From: Frankiaceae bacterium
GTDB lineage: Bacteria; Actinomycetota; Actinomycetes; Mycobacteriales; SCTD01
DNA: 8,397 nucleotides
NCBI GenBank assembly: GCA_947479995.1
Contig: CANKBT010000120.1
Coordinates: 1 to 8,397 of the forward strand
Direction: 5' to 3'
Notes under the pieces: model-generated
The model's database searches: none
What the model was told of the DNA's origin: nothing
Seen by the model: only the letters and a program-made list of their open reading frames with translations
In this document: positions 1-5,744 of the stretch, in pieces
How positions within the stretch are numbered: position 1 is the stretch's first letter
Layout: each line of letters starts with the position of its first letter
Made by a program: the position numbers and the translations under genes

Positions 1-1061
1 AGCACGGTCAGGGCCGCGAGGCCGAGGCCGGTGACGGGCAGGCCGCCGCCCGCGGTGCCGGAGGCGTCGCCGGTGCTCGTGGTGCCACCGGTGTCCGACG
101 ACCCGCCGGTCGGGCCGGTGCCGTCCGCGACCACCCGGAACGGCACGACGACGCGCTCCGCGTCCGTGGAGCCGAGGAGCCGGTACTGCCCGGGCGCCGT
201 GCCCGCCGGCACCGTGTAGGAGAGGCGCGCTGCGCCCGCGGCGTCCGCGGTCTGCACCTCGAGCGGCGTCTCGGCCCCTTCCTCCGTGCCCACGGAGAAG
301 GGCAGCTCCAGGCCGGGCGCGAGGCCCGTGAAGGCCAGCACGATCTGCGACCCGACCGTGAGCGGGGGGTTCTCCGGCAGCACGTTGCCCGCGCCGTCGG
401 TCACCTCGAGGTCGCCCTGCGGCGTCGCCGTGCCCGTCGGCGTCGGGGTGGGCGTCCCGGTCGGCGTCGGCGTGGGCGTCGGGCTCCCGGTCGGGTCAGG
501 GGTGGGCGTGCCGGTGGGCGTGCCGGTCGGCGACCCGGTCGGCTCCGGCTCCGTCGGCTTGGCGACCGCGCGGTAGCGCCCGTCGCCGCCCGCCGTCAGC
601 ACGTCGAAGGCCGCGACGAAGCCCGGACCGGTGGAGTTGCCGAAGGCGTCGACGCACGACGTCCTGATCGTGTAGGTGCCCGGGGCGATGAGCGAGTCGG
701 GCCCGTTGCTCACCGCGTAGACGTCCTGGAACGACAGGCTCAGCCGGTAGAGGCCCTCGTCGCTGATCTCGCTCGCGGGCGCGTTGCGCTTGATCAGCCC
801 GCCGTCGGCCGGCAGGTCCGGGCCGAACAGGAACGCGAAGAAGTCGCTGCCCTCGACCTCGCAGCCCGCCGTGCCCTCGAGGTCGAGGGAGACCACCTGG
901 TTGTTGGCGTCCTCGACCGGCACGACGTACGACGGCTGGTCGGGCGCCGCCTGGGCGCCGGCCGGACCGCCGGTGCTCGCGAGGGCGAGGGCGGCGGCGC
1001 CGGTGAGCGCGGCCGCGGTGAGCAGGGCGGCGCCGCGGGCGCGCCGGGGGGTGGAGCTCAT
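1..1061 (-). CDS. LPxTG wall-anchored surface protein with Thr-Pro stalk (3' end outside window)
   Basis: ATG 1061 overlaps the stop of the previous gene (ATGA), with GAGG seven bases upstream. The frame stays open to base 1, giving 353 visible residues. Order: a signal peptide (MSSTPRRARGAALLTAAALT..., cleavage near AGA/QAA at 36-37); a two-cysteine module at 43-165 (Cys67, Cys136) clearly related to the N-terminal module of the Ig-repeat protein; a Thr/Pro/Gly stalk at 168-215; a beta-rich domain at 216-312 (AGNVLPENPPLTVGSQIVLAF, SYTVPAGTAPGQYRLLG); a Gly/Ser/Thr linker; and LPVTG at 341-345 followed by LGLAALTV, the start of the expected hydrophobic segment. This is a class LPxTG sortase substrate, so covalent attachment to peptidoglycan is expected. 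The rest of the helix and the basic tail lie beyond base 1. It is the only clearly sortase-anchored member of the set. Confidence 0.9.
   Translation of the reverse strand, partial: MSSTPRRARGAALLTAAALTGAAALALASTGGPAGAQAAPDQPSYVVPVEDANNQVVSLDLEGTAGCEVEGSDFFAFLFGPDLPADGGLIKRNAPASEISDEGLYRLSLSFQDVYAVSNGPDSLIAPGTYTIRTSCVDAFGNSTGPGFVAAFDVLTAGGDGRYRAVAKPTEPEPTGSPTGTPTGTPTPDPTGSPTPTPTPTGTPTPTPTGTATPQGDLEVTDGAGNVLPENPPLTVGSQIVLAFTGLAPGLELPFSVGTEEGAETPLEVQTADAAGAARLSYTVPAGTAPGQYRLLGSTDAERVVVPFRVVADGTGPTGGSSDTGGTTSTGDASGTAGGGLPVTGLGLAALTV
27..41 (-). other. LPVTG sortase sorting motif
   Basis: Codons CTG CCC GTC ACC GGC encode LPVTG (residues 341-345), preceded by a Gly/Ser/Thr linker and followed at once by hydrophobic residues. 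It is in frame with the ATG at 1061. No sortase gene is in the window. Confidence 0.85.
417..560 (-). repeat. Thr-Pro/Gly stalk, low-complexity repeat
   Basis: The coding strand repeats ACG-CCC/ACC-GGC-type codons, encoding PTGTPTGTPTPDPTGSPTPT and similar. Such Thr-Pro stalks extend wall-anchored proteins away from the cell surface and may be O-mannosylated in actinobacteria. The tract separates the two-cysteine module from the wall-proximal domain. Its length could vary by slippage. Confidence 0.85.
567..935 (-). other. Two-cysteine PSYVVP module, copy in the LPxTG protein
   Basis: Residues 43-165 of the LPxTG protein. Blocks shared with the copy in the Ig-repeat protein: PSYVVP, GPxLPxxGxLxKRNAPASEI, YRLSLSFQDVY, NGPDS, and CVDAF. 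Both copies have two cysteines exactly 69 residues apart (Cys67 and Cys136 here), probably a disulfide. I do not recognise a named family. Confidence 0.85.
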
Positions 1062-2161
1062 CGGGAGACCTCGTCGGTGAGTGGGGCGGACGTGCGGGAG
1101 CCGGTCAGGTGCGCGGGCTGCGACGGGGCGGCGCGGCCCCGGCGGGCGGCGGCGTCGGCCGCGGGGGTGGGCGCGGGAGCAGCGGGCCGGGCGCTGCCGC
1201 GGCGGCGCAGCAGGAGCACGGCGACAGCGACGAGCAGCAGCAGGAGCAGCAGCGCCGACCAGGGGAAGGCAAGGGCGGAGCCGGTCGAGGCGACCTCGGC
1301 GCCGGCGACGGCGGTGCCGTCGAGCGCCAGCGCCGTGAGGCTCACGGTCGCCGTCACCCGGCCGTCGGCGGGCGGGCCGTCGGCGGCCGCGCGCAGCTCG
1401 ACCTGCTCGCCGGGCAGCAGCGCCGGCACGACCGGTCCGGCGACCTCGTCGCCGCCCGTCAGCAGCCCCGCGGTGCGCAGCCGCGTGCTGCCGCCGAGGC
1501 GCTCGGTGCCGGTGTTGCGGACGGTGAAGACCGCGGTCGTCGCGCCGCCGGTGAAGGGCACGGCGCTGGCGTCGTGCTCGACGCGGAGGTCGGCGACGAC
1601 GAGCTGCGCGCGGCTCTCACCGCTGACGCGGAACGACGCGGGGACCGCGACGACGGCCTCCCCGCCGCGCGCGGTGACGAAGGCGGCGTGGTCGCCGGGG
1701 CGGGCGTCGGCCGGGACGGCGAGCGCGATCGGGACGACGAGCACGCCGTCGGCGGGCACGGTGACGGTGGTGGGGCCCTCGAGGGCGAGCCAGCCGGCGG
1801 CCGCGTCGAGCGGCGCGCCGGGCTGCGGCGCCGCGGTGGCGGGCGCGAGCGCGCCGTCGGCGGAGCGCGCGCCGACCACCGCGAGGGTGACCTCGAGCGG
1901 CGCGGGGCCGGTGTTGCTCACGGCCAGCCCGTCGCGCAGCGACCCGCCCGGCGTGACGCCGTACGACAGGGCGGTGCGGGTGTCGGGCGCACCGCCCGTG
2001 GCGGGCCCGAGGCCGAGCCGCCCGCCCGCGTCGCCGGTCAGGGCGTCGCTCGGCACGGTGGTGCCGGGGGCGGCCGGCGCGGGGGCGTCGGCAGCCAGGC
2101 CGGGGGCGCCGAGGCCGGCGACCAGCAGGGCGCCGGTCAGCAGCAGGGGGCGGACGCGCAC
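1058..2161 (-). CDS. DUF916/DUF3324-like (WxL-interacting-type) membrane-anchored protein, 367 aa
   Basis: The start is GTG 2161, with GGAG six bases upstream. A signal peptide spans residues 1-23 (MRVRPLLLTGALLVAG). Residues 62-180 look like the DUF916 peptidoglycan-binding sandwich: YGVTPGGSLRDGLAVSNTGP, then TTVTVPADGVLVVPIALAVP, then ARPGDHAAFVTA at the place where the family has its Gly-rich turn. Residues 183-292 form a second beta sandwich (VFTVRNTGTERLGGSTRL, LLPGEQVEL), the position of DUF3324 in WxL-interacting proteins. A transmembrane helix at 299-318 is followed by RRR and a Pro/Ala/Arg-rich cytoplasmic tail of about 49 residues. In Firmicutes such proteins tether WxL-domain proteins to the wall; I see no WxL motif in the neighbours. 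The stop overlaps the next start as ATGA, so F is coupled to it. Family assignment rests on topology and motifs only. Confidence 0.85.
   Translation of the reverse strand: MRVRPLLLTGALLVAGLGAPGLAADAPAPAAPGTTVPSDALTGDAGGRLGLGPATGGAPDTRTALSYGVTPGGSLRDGLAVSNTGPAPLEVTLAVVGARSADGALAPATAAPQPGAPLDAAAGWLALEGPTTVTVPADGVLVVPIALAVPADARPGDHAAFVTARGGEAVVAVPASFRVSGESRAQLVVADLRVEHDASAVPFTGGATTAVFTVRNTGTERLGGSTRLRTAGLLTGGDEVAGPVVPALLPGEQVELRAAADGPPADGRVTATVSLTALALDGTAVAGAEVASTGSALAFPWSALLLLLLLVAVAVLLLRRRGSARPAAPAPTPAADAAARRGRAAPSQPAHLTGSRTSAPLTDEVSR
1069..1072 (-). promoter_or_regulatory. Ribosome binding site of the LPxTG gene, inside the preceding gene
   Basis: GAGG lies seven bases before ATG 1061, within the last codons of the preceding gene (the DEVSR end). 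Together with the ATGA overlap it supports coupled translation. Confidence 0.6.
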
Positions 2162-2167
2162 AGGGGG

Positions 2168-2171
2168 CTCC
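2168..2171 (-). promoter_or_regulatory. Ribosome binding site of the WxL-interacting-type gene
   Basis: GGAG lies six bases before GTG 2161, between the hairpin and the start. It supports this start codon, which opens directly into a signal peptide. Confidence 0.6.
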
Positions 2172-2212
2172 GGGGTTCGCGTGGGCGGTGGGACGGGGCG
2201 TGCGGGTGGTGC

Positions 2213-2250
2213 CGCGCACCGGGGGCGGCGCGTGCCGCCCCCGGTGCGCG
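2213..2250 (-). terminator. Perfect 17-bp GC hairpin after the Ig-repeat gene
   Basis: The arms CGCGCACCGGGGGCGGC (2213-2229) and its exact reverse complement (2234-2250) enclose a four-base loop, 2230-2233. On the minus strand the hairpin begins 12 bases after the TAG stop at 2263. No T-run follows it, as is common for terminators in high-GC actinobacteria. It could end or attenuate transcription before the WxL-interacting-type gene, or protect the 3' end of the mRNA. Only about 50 bases separate it from the next start codon, and I see no clear promoter there. Confidence 0.8.
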
Positions 2251-2262
2251 TCGAGCGCAGTG

Positions 2263-4554
2263 CTAGCGGGCGGCCTGGCCGTCGACGACCGTGAGGCCGC
2301 CGGTCAGGACGCTGCCGCTGTAGGTGCGGCCGGCGATGCGGAGCACGTACGTGTCCGCGCCCTCACCGCCGTCGGTGACCGTCAGGCGGTAGGTGGTGCT
2401 GCGGCCGTTGAGCCGCGCCGTCCCGGTGGCCGACGCGGTGGCGCCGTTCGCCGTGAGGGTCTGCGCCGTGAGCAGCGTGACCCGGGTGCCGCGGTTGCCC
2501 GCGATGGTGCCGGTGATCGACGGGCCGCCCTCGCCGGACGAGGCGTCCACCGAGAAGGTGAAGGTCTCGCCGCGGTTGGCCGTGGCCGTGCCGTCGCCGA
2601 ACAGGGCGTCGCCCTCGACCGGCTGCGGGGTCGTCACCGTGACGCTCACCGGCGCGCTGGTGCTGCCGGTGAAGGCGGCGCTGTCGGCCGGGACGAACTG
2701 CGCGGTGAGGCTGCGCGTGCCTGCCGGGAGCGTCGTGCTGGTGCTGGCCGTGCCGCCGCTGACCGCGACCGGGGCGCCGAGGGCGGTGCTGCCGTCGCGG
2801 AACTGCACGGTGCCGGCCGCGCTCGGGCTGACCGTGGCGGTGAGCGCGAACGAGGTGCTCGTGGTGCCGCTGGTCGGGTTGACCGCGAGGGTCGTGGTCG
2901 TGCTGGCCGCCGGCGCGGTGACCGTCACGGGGACGGGCGCGCTGGTGCTGCCGGTGAAGGCGGCCGGATCGGCCGGGGTGAAGACCGCGGTGAGGCTGCG
3001 GGTCCCGGCCGGGAGCGTGGTGCTCGTGCTGGCCGTGCCACCGCTGACCGCGACCGGGGCACCGAGGCTGGTGCTGCCGTCGCGGAACTGCACGGTGCCC
3101 GCGGCCGAGCTCGGGCTGACCGTGGCGGTGAGCGCGAACGAGGTGCTGGTCGTGCCGCTGGTCGGGGCGACCGCCAGCGTGGTGGACGTGGTGCCGGCCG
3201 GCGCGGTGACCGTCACGGCGACGGGCGCGCTGGTGCTGCCGGTGAAGGCGCTGGAGGCCGGGACGAACTGCGCGGTGAGGCTGCGCGTGCCGGCCGGGAG
3301 CGTCGTGCTGGCGCTGGCCGTGCCGCCGCTGACCGCGACGGGCGCGCCGAGGGCGGTGTTTCCGTCGCGGAACTGGACGGCGCCGGCCGCGCTCGGGCTG
3401 ACCGTGGCGGTGAGCGCGAACGAGGTGCTCGTGGTGCCGCTGGTCGGGTTGACGGCGAGTGCGGTCGTGGTGGCGGTCGCGGGGGCCGCGACCGTCACGG
3501 TGACCGGCGCGCTCGTGCTGCCGTTGAAGGCGGCCGCGTCGGTGGGCACGAAGACCGCGGTGATGCTGCGGCTCCCCGCCGGGAGCGTGGTGCTGCGGGT
3601 GGCGGTGCCGCCGCTGACCGCGACCGGGGCGCCGAGGGCGGTGCTGCCGTCGCGGAACTGGACGGTGCCCGCCGCGCTCGGGCTGACCGTGGCGGTGAGC
3701 GCGAACGACGTGCTCGTGGTGCCGCTGGTCGGGGCGACCGCGAGCGTCGTCGTCGTGTCCTGCGCCGGCTGGGTGGCCGGCTGGACGACGAGCGTGCGGG
3801 GCGACGAGGTCGAGCCGGCGAAGCCGGGCGCGCCGGAGTAGACGGCGGTGAGCGACCGGGTGCCGACCGGCAGGGTCGTCGTGGTCAGCGACGCCGCGCC
3901 GCCGGTCACGGCGACCGGCGCCCCGAGGTCCGTGCTGCCGTCGCGGAACTGGACGGTGCCGGCGGACGGGCTGCCCGAGACCGCGGCCGACAGCGTGACG
4001 CTGTCGCCCGCGGTGACCGGGCCGGCCGGGGCCGTGAGCGTCGTGGTCGTGGCGGCGGGCGGCGGGGTCTCCGCCCGGTAGGTGCCGCTGCCGCCGGGGC
4101 TCACGGTGCTGACGTTGGCGACGTAGGACTCGCCGACGTTGAGGAACGCGTCGACGCAGTCGGTCTGGATGCGGTAGTCGCCGACGACGATGGAGGAGTC
4201 GGGCCCGTTGGCGCTGGAGTAGACGTCCTGGAACGACAGGCTCAGGCGGTAGGTGCCGTCGGCCGCGATCTCGCTCGCCGGCGCGTTGCGCTTGACGAGC
4301 TGGCCGTTGCTGGGCAGGCCGGGGCCGTACATGAGGGCGACGACGTCGTCGAAGCCCTCGGGGCAGCCGTCGAAGCCGCCGGCGAGGCGGACGTTGACGA
4401 CGGCGTCGTTCCGCCCCTCGGACGGGACGACGTAGGACGGCAGGGCGCCGGGCACGACCTGCGCGAGGGCGGGCGCGGCGAGGGCCGCGCTCCCCGCGAG
4501 CAGGGCGGTGGCGGCGGTGCCGGCCGTGAGGACGGCGGGCAGGCGTCGGGTCAC
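2263..4554 (-). CDS. Secreted Ig-like repeat protein with N-terminal two-Cys module, 763 aa
   Basis: An upstream GTG at 4590 would overlap the previous stop, but GTG 4554 has AGGAG six bases upstream and begins directly with a signal peptide (VTRRLPAVLTAG..., cleavage near residue 31), so I chose it. Domains: residues 38-162, a module starting PSYVVP with Cys64 and Cys133, also found in gene F; residues 168-642, five Ig-like repeats of the Big_3-type with the signature GTVQFRDGST and LPAGTRSLTA; residues 648-758, a beta domain resembling the post-COAP-1 type (FTFSVD, TGTARLNGRSTTYRLTVTDGG, TYVLRIAGRTYSG, LTGGLTVVDG). There is no tryptophan, no LPxTG motif and no C-terminal helix, so it is secreted or held by other proteins. 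It follows gene C closely and is followed by a strong hairpin. I infer a rod-like surface or matrix component. Domain calls are by eye. Confidence 0.9.
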   Translation of the reverse strand: MTRRLPAVLTAGTAATALLAGSAALAAPALAQVVPGALPSYVVPSEGRNDAVVNVRLAGGFDGCPEGFDDVVALMYGPGLPSNGQLVKRNAPASEIAADGTYRLSLSFQDVYSSANGPDSSIVVGDYRIQTDCVDAFLNVGESYVANVSTVSPGGSGTYRAETPPPAATTTTLTAPAGPVTAGDSVTLSAAVSGSPSAGTVQFRDGSTDLGAPVAVTGGAASLTTTTLPVGTRSLTAVYSGAPGFAGSTSSPRTLVVQPATQPAQDTTTTLAVAPTSGTTSTSFALTATVSPSAAGTVQFRDGSTALGAPVAVSGGTATRSTTLPAGSRSITAVFVPTDAAAFNGSTSAPVTVTVAAPATATTTALAVNPTSGTTSTSFALTATVSPSAAGAVQFRDGNTALGAPVAVSGGTASASTTLPAGTRSLTAQFVPASSAFTGSTSAPVAVTVTAPAGTTSTTLAVAPTSGTTSTSFALTATVSPSSAAGTVQFRDGSTSLGAPVAVSGGTASTSTTLPAGTRSLTAVFTPADPAAFTGSTSAPVPVTVTAPAASTTTTLAVNPTSGTTSTSFALTATVSPSAAGTVQFRDGSTALGAPVAVSGGTASTSTTLPAGTRSLTAQFVPADSAAFTGSTSAPVSVTVTTPQPVEGDALFGDGTATANRGETFTFSVDASSGEGGPSITGTIAGNRGTRVTLLTAQTLTANGATASATGTARLNGRSTTYRLTVTDGGEGADTYVLRIAGRTYSGSVLTGGLTVVDGQAAR
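2629..4053 (-). repeat. Five tandem Ig-like repeats, 285-base period
   Basis: The shared marker CGCGGAACTG (plus-strand reading) recurs at 2796, 3081, 3366, 3651 and 3942, giving spacings of 285, 285, 285 and 291. The approximate units on the coding strand are R1 4053-3775, R2 3756-3478, R3 3474-3196, R4 3192-2908 and R5 2904-2629. R1 is the most diverged. R2 to R5 are near-copies; for example 2812-2883 and 3382-3453 are identical over 72 bases. Repeat copy number may vary between strains and is prone to misassembly. Confidence 0.9.
4072..4440 (-). other. Two-cysteine PSYVVP module, copy in the Ig-repeat protein
   Basis: Residues 39-161 of the Ig-repeat protein, with Cys64 and Cys133. It is the N-terminal mature domain, as in the LPxTG protein, and leads straight into the first Ig-like repeat through an ETPPPAA linker. 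The two copies cover nearly the same length, with conserved blocks throughout. Confidence 0.85.
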
Positions 4555-4560
4555 GCGGGT

Positions 4561-4565
4561 CTCCT
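4561..4565 (-). promoter_or_regulatory. Ribosome binding site deciding the start of the Ig-repeat gene
   Basis: AGGAG lies six bases before GTG 4554. This spacing, and the signal peptide that begins there, favour this start over the in-frame GTG at 4590, which would add 12 residues ahead of the signal peptide and overlap the previous stop. Confidence 0.75.
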
Positions 4566-4586
4566 GGGTCAGGTGGGCGGGGGCGG

Positions 4587-5627
4587 TCACGGGGTGGCCT
4601 GGTCGGTCTCGCCGCACTCCGGCGAGGGCGCGAAGCCCTGCTGCGTGATGACCGGGGCGCCGACGGTGCAGAGGAGCGAGCCCGAGCCGACGAAGACGCG
4701 GTTGAGCGTCGCGTCCGCCGGGTTCGTGCCGATGCGTCGCGTCGGGATGACGTTGTAGACGGTGCGGACGCCCGTCGGGGCGGTCGTGTTGATGCTCTGC
4801 GAGGTCACGCCGCCGATGGCGCCGAGGACGGCCTGCGCGCGCAGGTCGCCGATGCCGGTCGACTGGACGTTGTACTGCGCGACCGAGTACGGGACGAGCA
4901 TGCGGCGGTCGGTGAGGACCGAGCCGTCGTTCTCCTGGATGACCGTGCCGTTGACCGTGCCGTTGACCACGCACGGGCCGAGGGTCGGGTTGCCGATGGC
5001 CTGCAGGAAGAACTGGCGGGTGCCGGAGCTGGCGTTCGGCAGGACCGGGATGAAGTTGGGGCCAGCGTTGCACTCGTAGACGGTCTTGAGCTGCGCCGCG
5101 GTCAGCCGCTTGGTGATGGAGCTGTCGCTGCGGACCGCGTAGGTGACGGCGTCGATCGCGAACGGGACGTAGGTCAGGCCGCCGGTCGCCGCCGGCACCG
5201 CACCGAGCGTCAGGCTGGACGAGCGGGCGAAGTCGAGGCAGCCCTCGCGGTCGTTGTCGGGCGTGAGCGCCTCGAGCAGGCGCGAGCGGCCCTGGCCGGA
5301 CCCGTTGGCGCGCGTCGCCGGGGCCGACGTGCCGGTGTTGGCGGCGTAGGCGCAGGAGTCCGTGCCGGCCGGCAGCGGGTCCTTGGTGCTGCCGATGGCG
5401 CCACCGGTCGCGTCGTAGGAGGCGAGGACCTTCTGGCCGTCGATGGTGATGACGTTGGACAGGGCGTTGAGCACCTCCTGCGTGGTGTCCGAGCCCATGC
5501 CGGCGAGCGGCCGCGGGGCGGCGGGGTTGGTCGGGTCGGCCGACGCCGAGCCGGTGAGCACGAGCGCCGGGACCACCGCGGCGGTCGCCAGGAACGCGCA
5601 CGCCTTGGTGCGGGTGAGCAGCTTCAC
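4587..5627 (-). CDS. Secreted PstS-like phosphate/anion-binding protein, 346 aa
   Basis: The start is GTG 5627, with AAGGAG four bases upstream. Residues 1-30 are a signal peptide (MKLLTRTK, hydrophobic core, cleavage GSASA/DPTN). There is no lipobox and no C-terminal anchor, so the mature protein should be released, unlike typical Gram-positive PstS lipoproteins. The periplasmic-binding fold of PstS is visible in order: GMGSDTT (43-49) at the first ligand loop, RANGSGQGR (106-114) at the Ser-Gly loop, DFARSSS (132-138) where PstS has DFGASD, VPFAIDAVTYAV (154-165), LTAAQLKTVY (175-184), and NASSGTRQFF (198-207) matching the SGT phosphate loop. Six cysteines remain in the mature part. Gene D follows 32 bases on. 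No pstC, pstA or pstB lies in the window, so import is not supported by context. It could bind phosphate or another oxyanion, or have kept the fold for adhesion or scaffolding. Confidence 0.88.
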   Translation of the reverse strand: MKLLTRTKACAFLATAAVVPALVLTGSASADPTNPAAPRPLAGMGSDTTQEVLNALSNVITIDGQKVLASYDATGGAIGSTKDPLPAGTDSCAYAANTGTSAPATRANGSGQGRSRLLEALTPDNDREGCLDFARSSSLTLGAVPAATGGLTYVPFAIDAVTYAVRSDSSITKRLTAAQLKTVYECNAGPNFIPVLPNASSGTRQFFLQAIGNPTLGPCVVNGTVNGTVIQENDGSVLTDRRMLVPYSVAQYNVQSTGIGDLRAQAVLGAIGGVTSQSINTTAPTGVRTVYNVIPTRRIGTNPADATLNRVFVGSGSLLCTVGAPVITQQGFAPSPECGETDQATP

Positions 5628-5744
5628 GGTTCTCCTTGACAGGTGCCCGTCGCCGCGCGGGTGCGACGATGGGTGGAGGGGTGGGGCAGGTGGTGCGGGG
5701 GCGCCCGCCGGTGCGAGGTCAGGACGCCACGAGCGGCAGCTGCC
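5628..5744. other. 117-base gap between the two PstS-like genes
   Basis: This is the longest non-coding gap in the window. It holds the ribosome site at 5632-5637, a ten-base palindrome GGCAGCTGCC (5735-5744) directly after the upstream stop, an eight-base palindrome GGGCGCCC (5699-5706), and a six-bp stem (5648-5653 with 5663-5668). On the coding strand it has a C/A-rich tract. I see no convincing -35/-10 pair for the minus strand, so a promoter here is possible but not shown. Confidence 0.5.
5632..5637 (-). promoter_or_regulatory. Strong ribosome binding site of the secreted PstS-like gene
   Basis: AAGGAG sits four bases before GTG 5627. It is the strongest Shine-Dalgarno match in the window, although the spacer is short. 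It suggests independent, efficient translation of this gene after the 117-base gap. Confidence 0.75.

Noticed and set aside
417..560. Regular GC-rich repeat as a possible CRISPR array or iteron set
   Set aside because: There are no spacers and no constant repeat length; it is fully explained as Thr-Pro codons in an open reading frame.
1077..2294. Plus-strand frames of about 400 codons opposite the WxL-interacting-type gene
   Set aside because: Low-complexity Arg/Ala/Gly or Ser/Pro composition; shadows of the minus-strand gene, which has a full domain layout.
2393..3841. Plus-strand frame of 482 codons rich in Val/Leu/Ala
   Set aside because: It is the antisense shadow of the Ig repeats, repeats with the same 285-base period, and has no ribosome site or signal that would support it.
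2188..4758. Very long plus-strand open frame (856 codons) opposite the Ig-repeat gene
   Set aside because: Its product is an Arg/Gly/Ala/Glu-rich repeat with no fold-like pattern. It mirrors the repeats of the minus-strand gene and crosses the terminator hairpin; long antisense frames are expected at this GC content.
4555..5601. N-terminal extension of the Ig-repeat frame back to 5601
   Set aside because: It overlaps the PstS-like gene in a shadow frame with Arg/Pro-rich composition. The signal peptide and AGGAG place the start at 4554.
5636..5641. TTGACA on the plus strand, a consensus -35 box
   Set aside because: It faces away from all genes, has no -10 partner, and overlaps the ribosome site of the minus-strand gene.
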